From contig NZ_RAPF01000003.1 of assembly GCF_003610805.1 (NCBI RefSeq), forward strand, positions 62,001-126,000: 64,000 nt of DNA, read 5' to 3'. The notes under the pieces were generated by a model, which was not told the DNA's origin, searched no databases, and saw nothing but the letters and a program-made list of their open reading frames with translations. Below are positions 47,622 through 56,915 of this stretch, one piece after another (position 1 is the stretch's first letter; the number at the start of each line of letters is the position of its first letter). The stretch is from Altericroceibacterium spongiae (lineage in GTDB: Bacteria; Pseudomonadota; Alphaproteobacteria; Sphingomonadales; Sphingomonadaceae). The translations under genes were made by a program, and so were the position numbers.

Positions 47622-48331
47622 CCGCCCTTTCGTTCCTTTCTGCATCGACCCTCTCCGTTCCCACCCGACTGGACCCGATTCAGCTTTTTCTGGATGCCGA
47701 TATTGTCGTTAAACTTGTGATGGCGGGTTTGTTGCTGGCAAGTGTCTGGTGCTGGACGATCATCGTCAGCTTCTCGATGCGTATTTCTTCGGTAAAGCGT
47801 CGGAGCGGACATTTTGAAGAAGAGTTCTGGGACAGTGAAAGCCCTGAACAATTACTGGTAGGCAAACGTAAACGGGATAATCCTTCCGCACGCGTTGCCT
47901 CTGCTGGCCTGAATGAATTGCGCAAATCGACCAGTGAGAAGAGTAGCCCACTGGATCGCGAAGGTATACGTCAGCGTGTGGCTCTGGCGATGGAAGGCCA
48001 AGTCGCGATTGAGGCGGATCGTCTGGCAGATCGGCTAAACTTTCTTGCCACGACGGGCGCGGTGGCGCCCTTTGTAGGTCTTTTTGGAACCGTTTGGGGC
48101 ATCATGAACAGCTTTTTTCAGATCGGTTCGCAACAGAACAGTTCGTTGGCTATTGTCGCTCCGGGTATTTCTGAAGCTCTGTTTGCCACCGCTATAGGCC
48201 TGTTTGCCGCGATTCCTGCGGTGATTGCGTATAACCGGTTCAGCCATCGCGTGAACGGATTTGAAGCGCGTTTGCAACGCTTCGCCGACAGGGTTCATGC
48301 CCAGATCAGTCGCGAGCTGGAGGCCGCCTGA
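47618..48331 (+). CDS. tolQ: Tol-Pal system proton channel subunit TolQ
   Basis: A 237-residue inner-membrane protein of the MotA/TolQ/ExbB family with three membrane helices. The middle to late part contains FVGLFGTVWGIMNSFFQI and PGISEALFATAIGLFAAIPAV, which are the family signatures. With TolR it uses the proton gradient to energise TolA during cell division. It lies in a ybgC-tolQ-tolR-tolA-tolB-pal operon. Confidence 0.95.
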   Translation: MTALSFLSASTLSVPTRLDPIQLFLDADIVVKLVMAGLLLASVWCWTIIVSFSMRISSVKRRSGHFEEEFWDSESPEQLLVGKRKRDNPSARVASAGLNELRKSTSEKSSPLDREGIRQRVALAMEGQVAIEADRLADRLNFLATTGAVAPFVGLFGTVWGIMNSFFQIGSQQNSSLAIVAPGISEALFATAIGLFAAIPAVIAYNRFSHRVNGFEARLQRFADRVHAQISRELEAA

Positions 48332-48783
48332 TGGCCATGGGAGCTATGTCTTCGGGCAGGCCATCGCGAAGGGGGCGTGGGGCACGCCGAACGCCTATGG
48401 CGGAAATCAATGTCACACCGCTGGTGGACGTGATGCTGGTTCTGCTTATCATTTTTATGGTTACAGCGCCGCTTATGACGGCAGGTGTGCCTGTCGATCT
48501 GCCTGACAGCCGGGCAGAGGCGCTTGAACAGGAGCGTGACCAGATTACCGTTTCGATCGATGCGTCCGGCTATATCTACATTGACGATGAAGCCGTGCCT
48601 GTCGGTGCTTTTGGTGAACGGCTGGCTACTGTTGCGCCATCTGCCGGGGAAAAGCCGCTGGTTACTCTCCGGGCTGATCGTAGTTTGGAATATGCCCGTG
48701 TCATGGCGGTGATGGGCGAACTCAACAATGCCGGTTTCAACAGCATTTCGCTGGTCACCAACAGTTCAGACACGTCCCCATAG
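48331..48783 (+). CDS. tolR: Tol-Pal system protein TolR
   Basis: A 150-residue single-pass protein of the ExbD/TolR family. The N-terminal EINVTPLVDVMLVLLIIFMV contains the essential membrane Asp, and the C-terminal periplasmic part has DLPDSRAEALEQERDQ. The ATG overlaps the tolQ stop by one base; an alternative ATG lies two codons in. Confidence 0.94.
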   Translation: MAMGAMSSGRPSRRGRGARRTPMAEINVTPLVDVMLVLLIIFMVTAPLMTAGVPVDLPDSRAEALEQERDQITVSIDASGYIYIDDEAVPVGAFGERLATVAPSAGEKPLVTLRADRSLEYARVMAVMGELNNAGFNSISLVTNSSDTSP

Positions 48784-48792
48784 CGCGTTATT

Positions 48793-49611
48793 ATGGCTGC
48801 TCTTGCCCAACTGAAAAAAGAAGAACGTGTCGGCCTCGGGATCGCTATTGCTGCGCATCTTGCGCTGTTCGCAACATTCATTTTGCTGGATAATCGTCCG
48901 CTGCCGACATTCAATCGGCCCGATCGTATGACGGTGAGTCTGGCGGATGAGGTCGGTCTGGCCGACACGGCGCCCGATCCGGCGAGCGATCCGCGTGCTG
49001 CTGTGGCGCCCACTTTGTCGGATGATCCCGAGCCTGTGCCGCAACCCGAACCCGAGGCGCGGGAAGATGTGCTGCCAACGCCCCAACCGCGCCCAGAACC
49101 CGAGCCGGTTCGCCGCCCGGCACCCGCTCCTTCTCCCAAACCAAAACCAAAACCGGAGCCGAAACCAGCGCCCAAAAAGCAGGAAGCGCCGAGCAAGGCT
49201 AAAAGCAGTGGCAGCCGCATTGGCAACGACTTTCTCGATGGTGCAAGCGCCAGTGATAGCGGTTCGGATAGCGGCACGCCAGCAGCGGAAATCGGGCCGC
49301 GAGTGCAGGCCTCGCTCGCCTCAGCCATTACGCGTCAGCTTAAACCGCATTGGTCTGCACCTCAGGGGGCCGATGCGGAGTTGCTGGTCACCGTTCTTCG
49401 TTTCCGCCTTAATCGGGATGGTAGCCTGGCAGGCACCCCCGAAGTTGTTCGCCAGTCGGGCGTAACTCCCAGTAATCAAGCCCAAAAAGCACGGCATGCC
49501 GAACAGGCTATTCGTGCTGTACGGCTTGCGGCCCCTTTCGATTTGCCCGAACGTTTCTATGATGGCTGGAAAGTCGTCACATCTCAATTTGACAGAAGGT
49601 TGTCGCAATGA
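48793..49611 (+). CDS. tolA: Tol-Pal system inner-membrane linker protein TolA
   Basis: A 272-residue protein with one N-terminal membrane helix (LGIAIAAHLALFATFILL), a long Pro/Lys/Glu-rich periplasmic stretch (many KPKPEPKP repeats, about 85-135) and a C-terminal TonB/TolA-like domain (PHWSAPQGADAELLVTVLRF). It bridges the TolQR motor to TolB and Pal. Low similarity between TolA proteins is normal, so the call leans on operon position. It overlaps tolB by four bases. Confidence 0.9.
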   Translation: MAALAQLKKEERVGLGIAIAAHLALFATFILLDNRPLPTFNRPDRMTVSLADEVGLADTAPDPASDPRAAVAPTLSDDPEPVPQPEPEAREDVLPTPQPRPEPEPVRRPAPAPSPKPKPKPEPKPAPKKQEAPSKAKSSGSRIGNDFLDGASASDSGSDSGTPAAEIGPRVQASLASAITRQLKPHWSAPQGADAELLVTVLRFRLNRDGSLAGTPEVVRQSGVTPSNQAQKARHAEQAIRAVRLAAPFDLPERFYDGWKVVTSQFDRRLSQ

Positions 49612-51026
49612 TTCTTCGCATTTCCGCTGCCCTGTCTCTGGCGCTGCTGGCGACACCCGCCATGGCGCAGACATCGTCGCCCCAGGCGTCACCCGAGCAA
49701 TCTGTCGCTCAGGCTCCTATCACGCCTGACACAACAGAGCCGGCTCAGAGCAATGAAGGCGGTCTATCGATTGTCGTGTCTGACGATAATGACTGGCAGG
49801 ATCTCGGCGTTGCGATCCCCGCTTTTGCAACGGACCGTAATGTACCGACGCCAGCCAATTCGGATGGAACGGCCGCGCTTGGGCTGGAACTGGCACGGGT
49901 GATCACGGCTGATCTTAAAAATAATGGTCTGTTCCGGCCAGTTGGCCCGGATGTGTTGCCACGTCCGGAATATGGCCAGATTACGTCGCCGGCATGGTCG
50001 GTATGGACCGGGCGTTCGGTCGATATGCTGGTGCACGGTTATGTTCGCGCTGCTGCAGATGATGAACTGACGGTAGGCTGTTATCTCTACGACGTGGCGC
50101 TTGAGGATCAGCTTGCTAAGGGCGGTTGGGTTGTCAAACCATCCGACTGGCGCCGTGCAGCCCATAAATGCGCAGACATGGTTTATTCGCGTCTGTCTGG
50201 GGAAGATCCCTTCTTCGACAGCAAGATTGCCTATATCGCTGAAACAGGCCCCAAAGGTAAGAGGGTGAAGCGTCTGGCGATTATGGATTCGGACGGAGCC
50301 AATCACCGTTTTATTACCAACGGTCAGTCTACTGCGCTGACGCCGCGTTATTCGCCCGATTACCAGAAAATCGTCTATCTCAGCTATATGAACGGCAATC
50401 CGCGGATCTATATTTACGACGTGGGTACCGGCAAACAGCATTTGGTGACTGAAAGCAAGAATGCCACTTTCGCCCCCCGCTGGTCACCGGACGGAAAGTA
50501 TATTCTCTATTCGATGGCTTCGGGCGGGAACACGGATATTTATCGTGTATCGGTTTCGGGTGGCCCGAGCGTGCGCCTAACCGATAATCCAGCCATTGAT
50601 GTCGGCGGTTCTTATTCGCCTGACGGATCGAAGATCGTTTTTGAGAGTGATCGGTCGGGCAAACAGCAAATCTATGTGATGAACGCGGACGGCACCAATC
50701 AACGGCGGATCAGCTTTTTTGGCGGTGCGTCGGCTACACCGGAATGGAGCCCTCGCGGTGATTTGATCGCTTTCACCCATATTGCGGGCAATCTGCGTAT
50801 TGCCGTGATGAATCCATCAGGTGGAGGGATGCGCTATTTGACCAATAGCTGGCAGGACGAGGCGCCCACATGGTCGCCCAATGGCCGCATCATTCAATTT
50901 TTCAGGACTCAGCCCAATTCGGGCGAAACGTCTTTGTGGCAGGTCGACCTGACCGGTCGCAATGAACGGCGTCTGCCGACGCCCGTGGGGGCATCCGATC
51001 CCGCTTGGGGACCGGTTTTGCCATAA
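49608..51026 (+). CDS. tolB: Tol-Pal system beta-propeller protein TolB
   Basis: A 472-residue periplasmic protein. The signal peptide (LSLALLATPAMAQ) leads to an N-terminal domain and a C-terminal six-bladed propeller with repeated 'xP-x-WSPDG-K' strands, for example FAPRWSPDGKYILY and ATPEWSPRGDLIAF. It binds Pal at the outer membrane. It is between tolA and pal; pal follows 60 bases on. Confidence 0.95.
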   Translation: MILRISAALSLALLATPAMAQTSSPQASPEQSVAQAPITPDTTEPAQSNEGGLSIVVSDDNDWQDLGVAIPAFATDRNVPTPANSDGTAALGLELARVITADLKNNGLFRPVGPDVLPRPEYGQITSPAWSVWTGRSVDMLVHGYVRAAADDELTVGCYLYDVALEDQLAKGGWVVKPSDWRRAAHKCADMVYSRLSGEDPFFDSKIAYIAETGPKGKRVKRLAIMDSDGANHRFITNGQSTALTPRYSPDYQKIVYLSYMNGNPRIYIYDVGTGKQHLVTESKNATFAPRWSPDGKYILYSMASGGNTDIYRVSVSGGPSVRLTDNPAIDVGGSYSPDGSKIVFESDRSGKQQIYVMNADGTNQRRISFFGGASATPEWSPRGDLIAFTHIAGNLRIAVMNPSGGGMRYLTNSWQDEAPTWSPNGRIIQFFRTQPNSGETSLWQVDLTGRNERRLPTPVGASDPAWGPVLP

Positions 51027-51086
51027 GTGCGTTAGTGTGAATAACCGGGCGTGCCCGGCTGTGTTGATGCCTGAAAGGAGGAAGGC

Positions 51087-51596
51087 ATGAAGTATGTCGT
51101 CACGTGTATGACTGTGGCCAGTGCGATTGCACTGGCTGGCTGTTCCAAGAAAGCACCGGAGTCGCTTCCCCCGGCTCCTACTGAAACTACCCCGGCTCCG
51201 GCGCCTACGCCGACGCCAACCGGTCCTGTTCCCGGATCGCAGCAACATTTCCATCAGGCAATGATGGGGCAGGATGTCATTTATTTCGATACTGACAAAT
51301 ATGACATTGACGGTGAAGATATGGCAGCTCTGCGCAAGCAGGCGCAGTATCTGATGCAATATCCCAATATTAGCGCCACAGTTGAGGGCCATTGCGACGA
51401 ACGCGGGACGCGTGATTATAACCTCGCCTTGGGTGAACGTCGGGCTAACGCGGCCAAGAACTATCTAGTGAGCCTTGGTGTGCCGGCTTCGCGTTTGTCG
51501 ACCATCAGTTACGGTAAGGAACGCCCTGTGGCTATGGGATCAAACCCTGAAGCTTGGGCCAAAAACCGTCGAGCTGTGACCATCGTCGTTAACTGA
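51087..51596 (+). CDS. pal: Peptidoglycan-associated lipoprotein Pal
   Basis: A 169-residue outer-membrane lipoprotein with an OmpA-like peptidoglycan-binding domain. The signal peptide ends in the lipobox LAGC (about 15-18). A Pro/Thr-rich linker follows. The OmpA-like domain has VEGHCDERGTRDYNLALGERRA and an R-A-V-T-I end. GAAAGGAGGAAGGC precedes the ATG. An intrinsic terminator follows at 51641-51677. Confidence 0.96.
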   Translation: MKYVVTCMTVASAIALAGCSKKAPESLPPAPTETTPAPAPTPTPTGPVPGSQQHFHQAMMGQDVIYFDTDKYDIDGEDMAALRKQAQYLMQYPNISATVEGHCDERGTRDYNLALGERRANAAKNYLVSLGVPASRLSTISYGKERPVAMGSNPEAWAKNRRAVTIVVN

Positions 51597-51640
51597 CGGG
51601 AATTACTCACGACGTCATATTCCTCCTTGGAGGGATCAGT

Positions 51641-51677
51641 AAAGCGGGCGGTCCGTTATTCGGGGCGCCCGCTTTTT
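51641..51677 (+). terminator. Intrinsic terminator after pal
   Basis: A 10-bp stem (AAAGCGGGCG at 51641-51650 with its complement at 51666-51675), 15-base loop, T-run to 51677. It ends the Tol-Pal operon. Confidence 0.88.
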
Positions 51678-51809
51678 GTCTGGCAGGGCAGATCATCTGG
51701 AAGGGCGTTGCACGGCGACAGCATAGCCCCCATAGTAAAGTACAAATATACAGCTTTCCCGGGGCCTGATCTGCCTCAAAAGATACTAAGAGATTTAGGA
51801 GTTTGTTTT

Positions 51810-52343
51810 ATGGTCCGCGCGCGCCGATCCAATGATTGGGGTTTCCCGCGCTGGAGAGGATATGGTGCTTCTCGTGAAGCGGCCAATGTGCGTTTGTGTG
51901 ACCGGCATGGTTGTGAGGAGCCAGGCGATTGCCCAGCACCCAAAGCCCCCAATAGCCCTGAGAAATGGTATTTCTGCCAGAAGCATGCTGCGGAATATAA
52001 TTCGAAATGGGATTATTTCGCTGGACTTGAAGAGGAAGAAGCCAAGCAGCGGGCTAAGGCCGAGGCGAACGAAAATGCGGGCTATGCCGAATCCGCTCAT
52101 TACGGGTGGGCCGGTTCGGGTGATGGCAGTCGCAGTCAAGACGAATTACGGGCGCTGGACGTCCTGGGGCTGGAGCCTGATGCCGATTTCGATACTGTGA
52201 AGAAAGCGTGGCGAAACCGTGCCAAGGAAGTGCATCCCGATGTCAAACCGGGAGACCAGGAAGCTGCTAAACAGTTTCAGGCCTATCAGGTTGCATATGA
52301 CGTGCTCCGGCAGGCCGAAGAACGCCGTGTGTGGAAGGGTTAA
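51810..52343 (+). CDS. J-domain (DnaJ-like) protein with N-terminal Cys/His cluster
   Basis: A 177-residue protein. Residues 30-59 hold C30, H33, C35, C41, C56 and H59, consistent with a zinc-binding module. A charged linker (about 72-90) follows. The C-terminal J domain (about 112-177) has the DnaK-activating HPD tripeptide at 142-144. It should stimulate an Hsp70 and bring a substrate or membrane/rRNA partner, but the partner is unknown. The ATG at 51810 has AGGAG eight bases upstream; a longer frame upstream to 51627 overlaps the pal terminator. Confidence 0.85.
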   Translation: MVRARRSNDWGFPRWRGYGASREAANVRLCDRHGCEEPGDCPAPKAPNSPEKWYFCQKHAAEYNSKWDYFAGLEEEEAKQRAKAEANENAGYAESAHYGWAGSGDGSRSQDELRALDVLGLEPDADFDTVKKAWRNRAKEVHPDVKPGDQEAAKQFQAYQVAYDVLRQAEERRVWKG

Positions 52344-52435
52344 CCACCCACATAGCCTTAATCTCACTGTATGAACTAAGCGATTATGACTGGTCTTCGT
52401 TTGATAGAGATGTCGAATGCTTTTTTGAAATAACG

Positions 52436-52463
52436 AAAACTCCGCCCGTTCCCGAGCGGAGTT
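52436..52463 (-). terminator. Intrinsic terminator of infC
   Basis: An 8-bp stem (AACTCCGC, 52438-52445 with 52456-52463), 10-base loop, followed on the minus strand by TTTTCGTT. Confidence 0.8.
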
Positions 52464-52491
52464 CTGCCATTTCACAATAGATGTCCAGACT

Positions 52492-53034
52492 CTACTTTGG
52501 TGCGAGCACCATGAGCATCTGGCGGCCTTCAAGGCGTGGAAACGCTTCGACTTTAGCCACTTCGGAAGCTTCTTCCTGTACGCGGCGAAGGAGGTCCATG
52601 CCAAGCTGTTGATGCGCCATTTCACGACCGCGAAAGCGCAAAGTAACCTTTACCTTGTCACCATTATCGATGAACTTGAAAACATTACGCATCTTCACGT
52701 CATAATCATGCGTGTCGATATTGGGACGCATCTTGACCTCTTTAATATCCTGGGTCTTCTGCGTCTTGCGTGCAGCATTGGCTTTTTTCTGTGCTTCGTA
52801 GCGATATTTGCCGACATCAAGGAATTTGCAGACAGGCGGGTCCGCATTGGGGGATACTTCCACCAAATTGAGGCCTGCGTCAGCCGCTTGTTCGATGGCT
52901 TCGCGCGTGTACATGACGCCGAGATTCTCGCCATCGCCATCGATGACGCGAACTTTGTCGACTTGAATGAAACGGTCGTAGCGCGGCCCGCTTTTGGTTG
53001 GGGGCGTTAATGAGCGCCGGGGTGGACGAGCTAT
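52492..53034 (-). CDS. infC: Translation initiation factor IF-3, ATA start codon
   Basis: A 180-residue IF-3, which keeps 30S subunits free and checks the start codon. The N-terminal part reads LTPPTKSGPRYDRFIQVDKV and VIDGDGENLGV; the rest contains EAIEQAADAGLNLVEVSPNA and KFLDVGKYRYEAQKK. The first ATG in frame (52914) would delete about 40 N-terminal residues. The family start is an in-frame ATA at 53034, placed eight bases after AGGAG. infC is known for non-canonical AUU-type starts used in IF-3 autoregulation, and ATA fits that rule. A terminator follows. Confidence 0.93.
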   Translation of the reverse strand: MARPPRRSLTPPTKSGPRYDRFIQVDKVRVIDGDGENLGVMYTREAIEQAADAGLNLVEVSPNADPPVCKFLDVGKYRYEAQKKANAARKTQKTQDIKEVKMRPNIDTHDYDVKMRNVFKFIDNGDKVKVTLRFRGREMAHQQLGMDLLRRVQEEASEVAKVEAFPRLEGRQMLMVLAPK

Positions 53035-53120
53035 TGTGTGGTCTCCTGTAATTACTTCGGTTGCAGCCTGATATTTAAGAGCAATCGTTCAATTGTAAAA
53101 GGGGTTCCGTATTTGTGCGG

Positions 53121-53813
53121 CTATGCAGCCGTTCGCCAGAGGGGAAAGTGCAACAGTTGGTCCTGGGCTGTAACGAGGGCTTCGATCTCTCTGGCGGGGC
53201 TGAGGGCTTCGCGAATAGCTGGATCGGCAGCGTTCATTCCGCCTGTAAGTGCCCCAAAAGCGGGGAGAATCATGCGGTCCGTACCATGCTCCATGCGTGC
53301 TATGACGGCACAAGGGCGACGAATATGACGTTGGCGTAAAGAGAGCTGAATGCGCGGGTGAAAATGGCCTGAAATTTCAGATCTGGTTTCGCCTTTTCGT
53401 GCTTCATGTCTGAGAATTAGCCCGGAAATATCGAGCTCGTCGGCGATTGAGCCGCCCATATCGGCGATAAGGGCCGAATCGTGATTGCCGGTGATCCAGA
53501 CCCAGTCGACTATGCGGATCAGAGCTGCCATCATACCTGACGCATAGGGTTCGAGTCTTTGCGGCCCGTCATTATCGTGAAAATTGTCTCCCAGACTATA
53601 TACACGTCTCGCCCCTGTTTCCCGAATAGCCAGAGCGAGGCGAGAGAGTGTTTCACGGCTGTCATAAGGTGGCAGCATTTGGCCGTGGCGAGCATAAAAG
53701 CTGGCTTTTTCGAGATGCAGATCGGCAACCAGCAAAGCCGCTTCACGCGGCCAGTACAGCGCATTGCTGCTGGTCATCACCAATTCCTCACCAGAGAACG
53801 AAACGGGAACCAT
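53121..53813 (-). CDS. pdeM: Ligase-associated-type DNA-damage-response metallophosphatase PdeM
   Basis: A 230-residue calcineurin-like phosphoesterase. Metal ligands appear in LLVADLHLEKASF (Asp, His), YSLGDNFHDN, WITGNHD and SGHFHP. PdeM homologues usually occur beside a DNA ligase (LigB) and Lhr-type helicase. No ligase or helicase gene is in this window, so this copy stands alone next to hemF. The ATG at 53813 has AAGAGA seven bases upstream. Confidence 0.85.
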   Translation of the reverse strand: MVPVSFSGEELVMTSSNALYWPREAALLVADLHLEKASFYARHGQMLPPYDSRETLSRLALAIRETGARRVYSLGDNFHDNDGPQRLEPYASGMMAALIRIVDWVWITGNHDSALIADMGGSIADELDISGLILRHEARKGETRSEISGHFHPRIQLSLRQRHIRRPCAVIARMEHGTDRMILPAFGALTGGMNAADPAIREALSPAREIEALVTAQDQLLHFPLWRTAA

Positions 53814-53860
53814 TGCATTCTCTTGCCGTAGGCGCGCGTAAATGGCAAGCCAGCAAAACG

Positions 53861-54715
53861 ATGATCGACTGGACACCTTATACAACCCGCGCTCGCGAAT
53901 GGTTTGAAACGTTGCGTGACAGCATTTGTGCCGAGTTCGAAGCAATCGAATCCGAAGCCGGGGATTCTGCGCAATTCGAATACATCCCTTGGAATCGTGA
54001 CACGGAAGACGGCTCTGATGGTGGCGGGGGAGTGCGCGGCGTGATGAAAGGCAAGGTGTTCGAAAAGGTCGGTGTGAATGTCTCGACCGTTTCAGGCACG
54101 TTCGCACCGGAATTTGCCCGGACGATACATGGGGCACAGGATGATCCGAGTTTTACTGCAACCGGGATAAGTCTCGTTGCACATATGGCCAATCCGCATG
54201 TTCCAGCGGTTCACATGAACACGCGTTTTCTCACAACCGGCAAAGCCTGGTTCGGTGGCGGGGCCGATCTCAATCCACCGATTCCCTATCAAGAGGATAC
54301 AGAAACTTTCCACGCGGCGTTCCGGGCGGCCTGCGCCAAACATAACCCCACTTATTACGACCGCTTCAAGCAATGGGCGGATGATTATTTCTTTATTCCC
54401 CACCGCAATGTAGCCCGAGGGGTCGGGGGCATTTTCTATGACCATCTGGAATGTGAAAACGAGGCTGGCTGGGAACGGAACTTTGCGTTCACACAGGATG
54501 TCGGTTCGACGTTTCTCGATATTTTCCCGCAGCTTGTCAGACGCCGTATGAATATGCCTTTCACCGAAGCAGAAAAACATCGGCAACGTGAATGGCGCGG
54601 GCGCTATGTAGAATTCAATCTGGTCTATGATCGCGGAACACTGTTCGGCCTCAAAACTGGCGGGAATATCGATGCTATACTGATGAGCCTGCCTCCGGAT
54701 GTCAGTTGGTCCTGA
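53861..54715 (+). CDS. hemF: Oxygen-dependent coproporphyrinogen III oxidase HemF
   Basis: A 284-residue enzyme that oxidatively decarboxylates coproporphyrinogen III in heme synthesis. The conserved blocks FEKVGVNVSTVSG, MNTRFLTTGKAWFGGGADLNP, FFIPHRNVARGVGGIFYD and WRGRYVEFNLVYDRGTLFGLKTGG (split here) are present. The ATG at 53861 is chosen by family length although the ribosome site is weak. It is divergent from pdeM and upstream of rsh. Confidence 0.95.
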   Translation: MIDWTPYTTRAREWFETLRDSICAEFEAIESEAGDSAQFEYIPWNRDTEDGSDGGGGVRGVMKGKVFEKVGVNVSTVSGTFAPEFARTIHGAQDDPSFTATGISLVAHMANPHVPAVHMNTRFLTTGKAWFGGGADLNPPIPYQEDTETFHAAFRAACAKHNPTYYDRFKQWADDYFFIPHRNVARGVGGIFYDHLECENEAGWERNFAFTQDVGSTFLDIFPQLVRRRMNMPFTEAEKHRQREWRGRYVEFNLVYDRGTLFGLKTGGNIDAILMSLPPDVSWS

Positions 54716-54807
54716 TCGCGCAGCTTTCCTGAATCCGGAAGTTACGCCCTTTTAACGTCGCTTTGTCATTGCTAAAGCTTCATAAATCCCCAAATCATTG
54801 GCATGAG

Positions 54808-56892
54808 ATGCTGCGCCAATATGAACTTGTAGAGAGGGTCAAGGAATACGACCCGGATGCCGATGAGGCGCTGTTGAACCGTGCCTATGTTTACACGGTG
54901 CAGAAGCATGGTTCGCAAAAGCGAGCCAGCGGTGACCCCTATTTCAGTCATCCTGTCGAAGTGGCAGGATTGATGACCGATTTGAAACTCGATCAGGAAA
55001 CGATCATTACAGCGCTACTCCACGATACAGTGGAAGATACGCTGGCGACGATCGAAGATATCGAGAAAAATTTCGGCCCGGATGTCGCGCGGCTCGTTGA
55101 TGGGGTGACCAAACTTTCAAAAATCGAGCAAATGCCTGAAAATGAGCGGGCCGCCGAGAATCTGCGCAAATTTCTCCTCGCGATGAGTGAAGATCTGCGT
55201 GTGTTGCTGGTGAAGCTGGCGGACCGGCTGCATAATATGCGTACGCTGCATTTTATTAAAAAGCCGGAAAAACGGCGCCGCATCGCTCGCGAGACGATGG
55301 ATATCTATGCTCCGCTCGCTCAGCGCGTGGGCATGTATGAATATATGCGCGAAATGCAGTTGCTCGCCTTCGAGCAACTTGAACCGGAAGCCTATGCGAC
55401 GATCACCGGAAGGCTGGAACAGATTCGTAGTCAGGCGGGCGGTCAGGTCGATGAAATCGCTCTGAAGATCAAACAGGCGCTGGCGGAAAGTGACATCCGG
55501 GTCGAAGTGAAAGGGCGTGAAAAACATCCTTATTCGATCTGGAAGAAAATGGCCGAGCGTCATGTAAATTTCGAGCAGGTCACCGATATAATGGCATTCC
55601 GCGTGCTTACGGATAGCATTGAAGATTGTTATCGGGCTCTGGGTGTTCTGCACAGTAACTGGCAAATGGTGCCAGGGCGCTTCAAGGATTACATTTCGAC
55701 TCCTAAAGCCAATGGCTATCGCAGCCTTCATACGACTTTGATCTATGCCGGGTCTATGCGGGTAGAAGTTCAGATCCGCACACACGAAATGCACCGCCTG
55801 AACGAGTTCGGGCTGGCCGCTCACTGGGCTTATAAGCAGGGAGGAAAGAGCCCTGACGGTCAGGTTGGCTGGCTGCGCGATCTGATCGAGATTATCGATG
55901 CCAGTCAGGATGCTGAGGAACTGCTCGAGCACACCAAACTTGCAATCTATCAGGACCGGATTTTCGCTTTTACCCCCAAAGGCGCGCTTTTCCAGCTTCC
56001 CAAGGGGGCAACCCCGATTGATTTCGCTTTTGCGGTGCATACCGATCTCGGCGCTCATGCGGTGGGTGCCAAGATCAATGGTCGCCACATGCCATTGCGG
56101 ACGCCGCTCAATAATGGCGATGTGGTAGAGGTTATCAAAGGCGCCAATACAGAACCGCAACTGTCCTGGCTCGGCTTCGTGGTGACAGGTAAGGCGCGGG
56201 CGGCCATTCGCCGTGCTGTCAGGCAAAAGGAGCGGCAGGAAGTTACCGCGATCGGCCAGATGCTGTTCGACGATATTTGCGAAAGGCTGCCGACTAAAAT
56301 CGGTAAGAAAGCTATTTCTGCCGCTCTGGAACGGCTTGAACTGGACGATGAGCGCGAGCTGATGTTTGCGATGGGCTCCGCCAAATTGACGGATCGTGCG
56401 GTTATGGAAGCGCTCGTTCCGGGCAGCACTGCCGATCTTCCGGAACCGCCTCGACAGGAAAAAACTATTTCTATCAAAGGCCTGACACCGGGAATGGGGT
56501 ATAAGCTGGCTGATTGCTGCCACCCTGTTCCGGGCGACCGGATCGTAGGGTTGCGGCATCATGGGCAGGGGGTGGAAGTTCACACGATCGACTGTCTTGA
56601 ACTGGCGCAACAGGCCGATGCCGACTGGCTGGACCTGTCCTGGGGAGAGCGTTCGCAAGGTGCCGTCGGCCGGTTGCGGATCGTTCTTTATAACCGGCCG
56701 GGAACTCTGGCAGATATGGCCGGAATTTTTGCCAAGAATCATGCCAATGTCATGAATCTGGAAATGTCGGAAAGAGATGGGCCTTTCCATACTTACGATG
56801 TCGATCTGGAAGTGCAGGATCTGGCTCATCTGACACGGATTATTAGTGCCATTCGGGCCAGCGATGCTGTGGCTGAAGCAGAGAGAATCTAG
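54808..56892 (+). CDS. rsh: RelA/SpoT homologue Rsh, bifunctional (p)ppGpp synthetase/hydrolase
   Basis: A 694-residue protein controlling the stringent response. In order: HD hydrolase domain with ALLHDTVEDT, synthetase domain with SIWKKMAERH and GYRSLHTTLI, TGS domain (FAFTPKGALFQLPKGATPIDFAF split) and a C-terminal ACT domain (VGRLRIVLYNRPGTLADMAGIF). The intact HD motif suggests active ppGpp hydrolysis. A TTG 15 codons upstream (54763) could extend the protein, but MLRQYELVERVKEYDPDADEALL is the usual start. Confidence 0.95.
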   Translation: MLRQYELVERVKEYDPDADEALLNRAYVYTVQKHGSQKRASGDPYFSHPVEVAGLMTDLKLDQETIITALLHDTVEDTLATIEDIEKNFGPDVARLVDGVTKLSKIEQMPENERAAENLRKFLLAMSEDLRVLLVKLADRLHNMRTLHFIKKPEKRRRIARETMDIYAPLAQRVGMYEYMREMQLLAFEQLEPEAYATITGRLEQIRSQAGGQVDEIALKIKQALAESDIRVEVKGREKHPYSIWKKMAERHVNFEQVTDIMAFRVLTDSIEDCYRALGVLHSNWQMVPGRFKDYISTPKANGYRSLHTTLIYAGSMRVEVQIRTHEMHRLNEFGLAAHWAYKQGGKSPDGQVGWLRDLIEIIDASQDAEELLEHTKLAIYQDRIFAFTPKGALFQLPKGATPIDFAFAVHTDLGAHAVGAKINGRHMPLRTPLNNGDVVEVIKGANTEPQLSWLGFVVTGKARAAIRRAVRQKERQEVTAIGQMLFDDICERLPTKIGKKAISAALERLELDDERELMFAMGSAKLTDRAVMEALVPGSTADLPEPPRQEKTISIKGLTPGMGYKLADCCHPVPGDRIVGLRHHGQGVEVHTIDCLELAQQADADWLDLSWGERSQGAVGRLRIVLYNRPGTLADMAGIFAKNHANVMNLEMSERDGPFHTYDVDLEVQDLAHLTRIISAIRASDAVAEAERI

Positions 56893-56915
56893 CGGTTTTT
56901 CAGGAGTATATTGGC

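Noticed and set aside
55117-56829. Minus-strand frame of 570 codons
   Set aside because: Shadow of rsh; no motif and opposite to all rsh domains.
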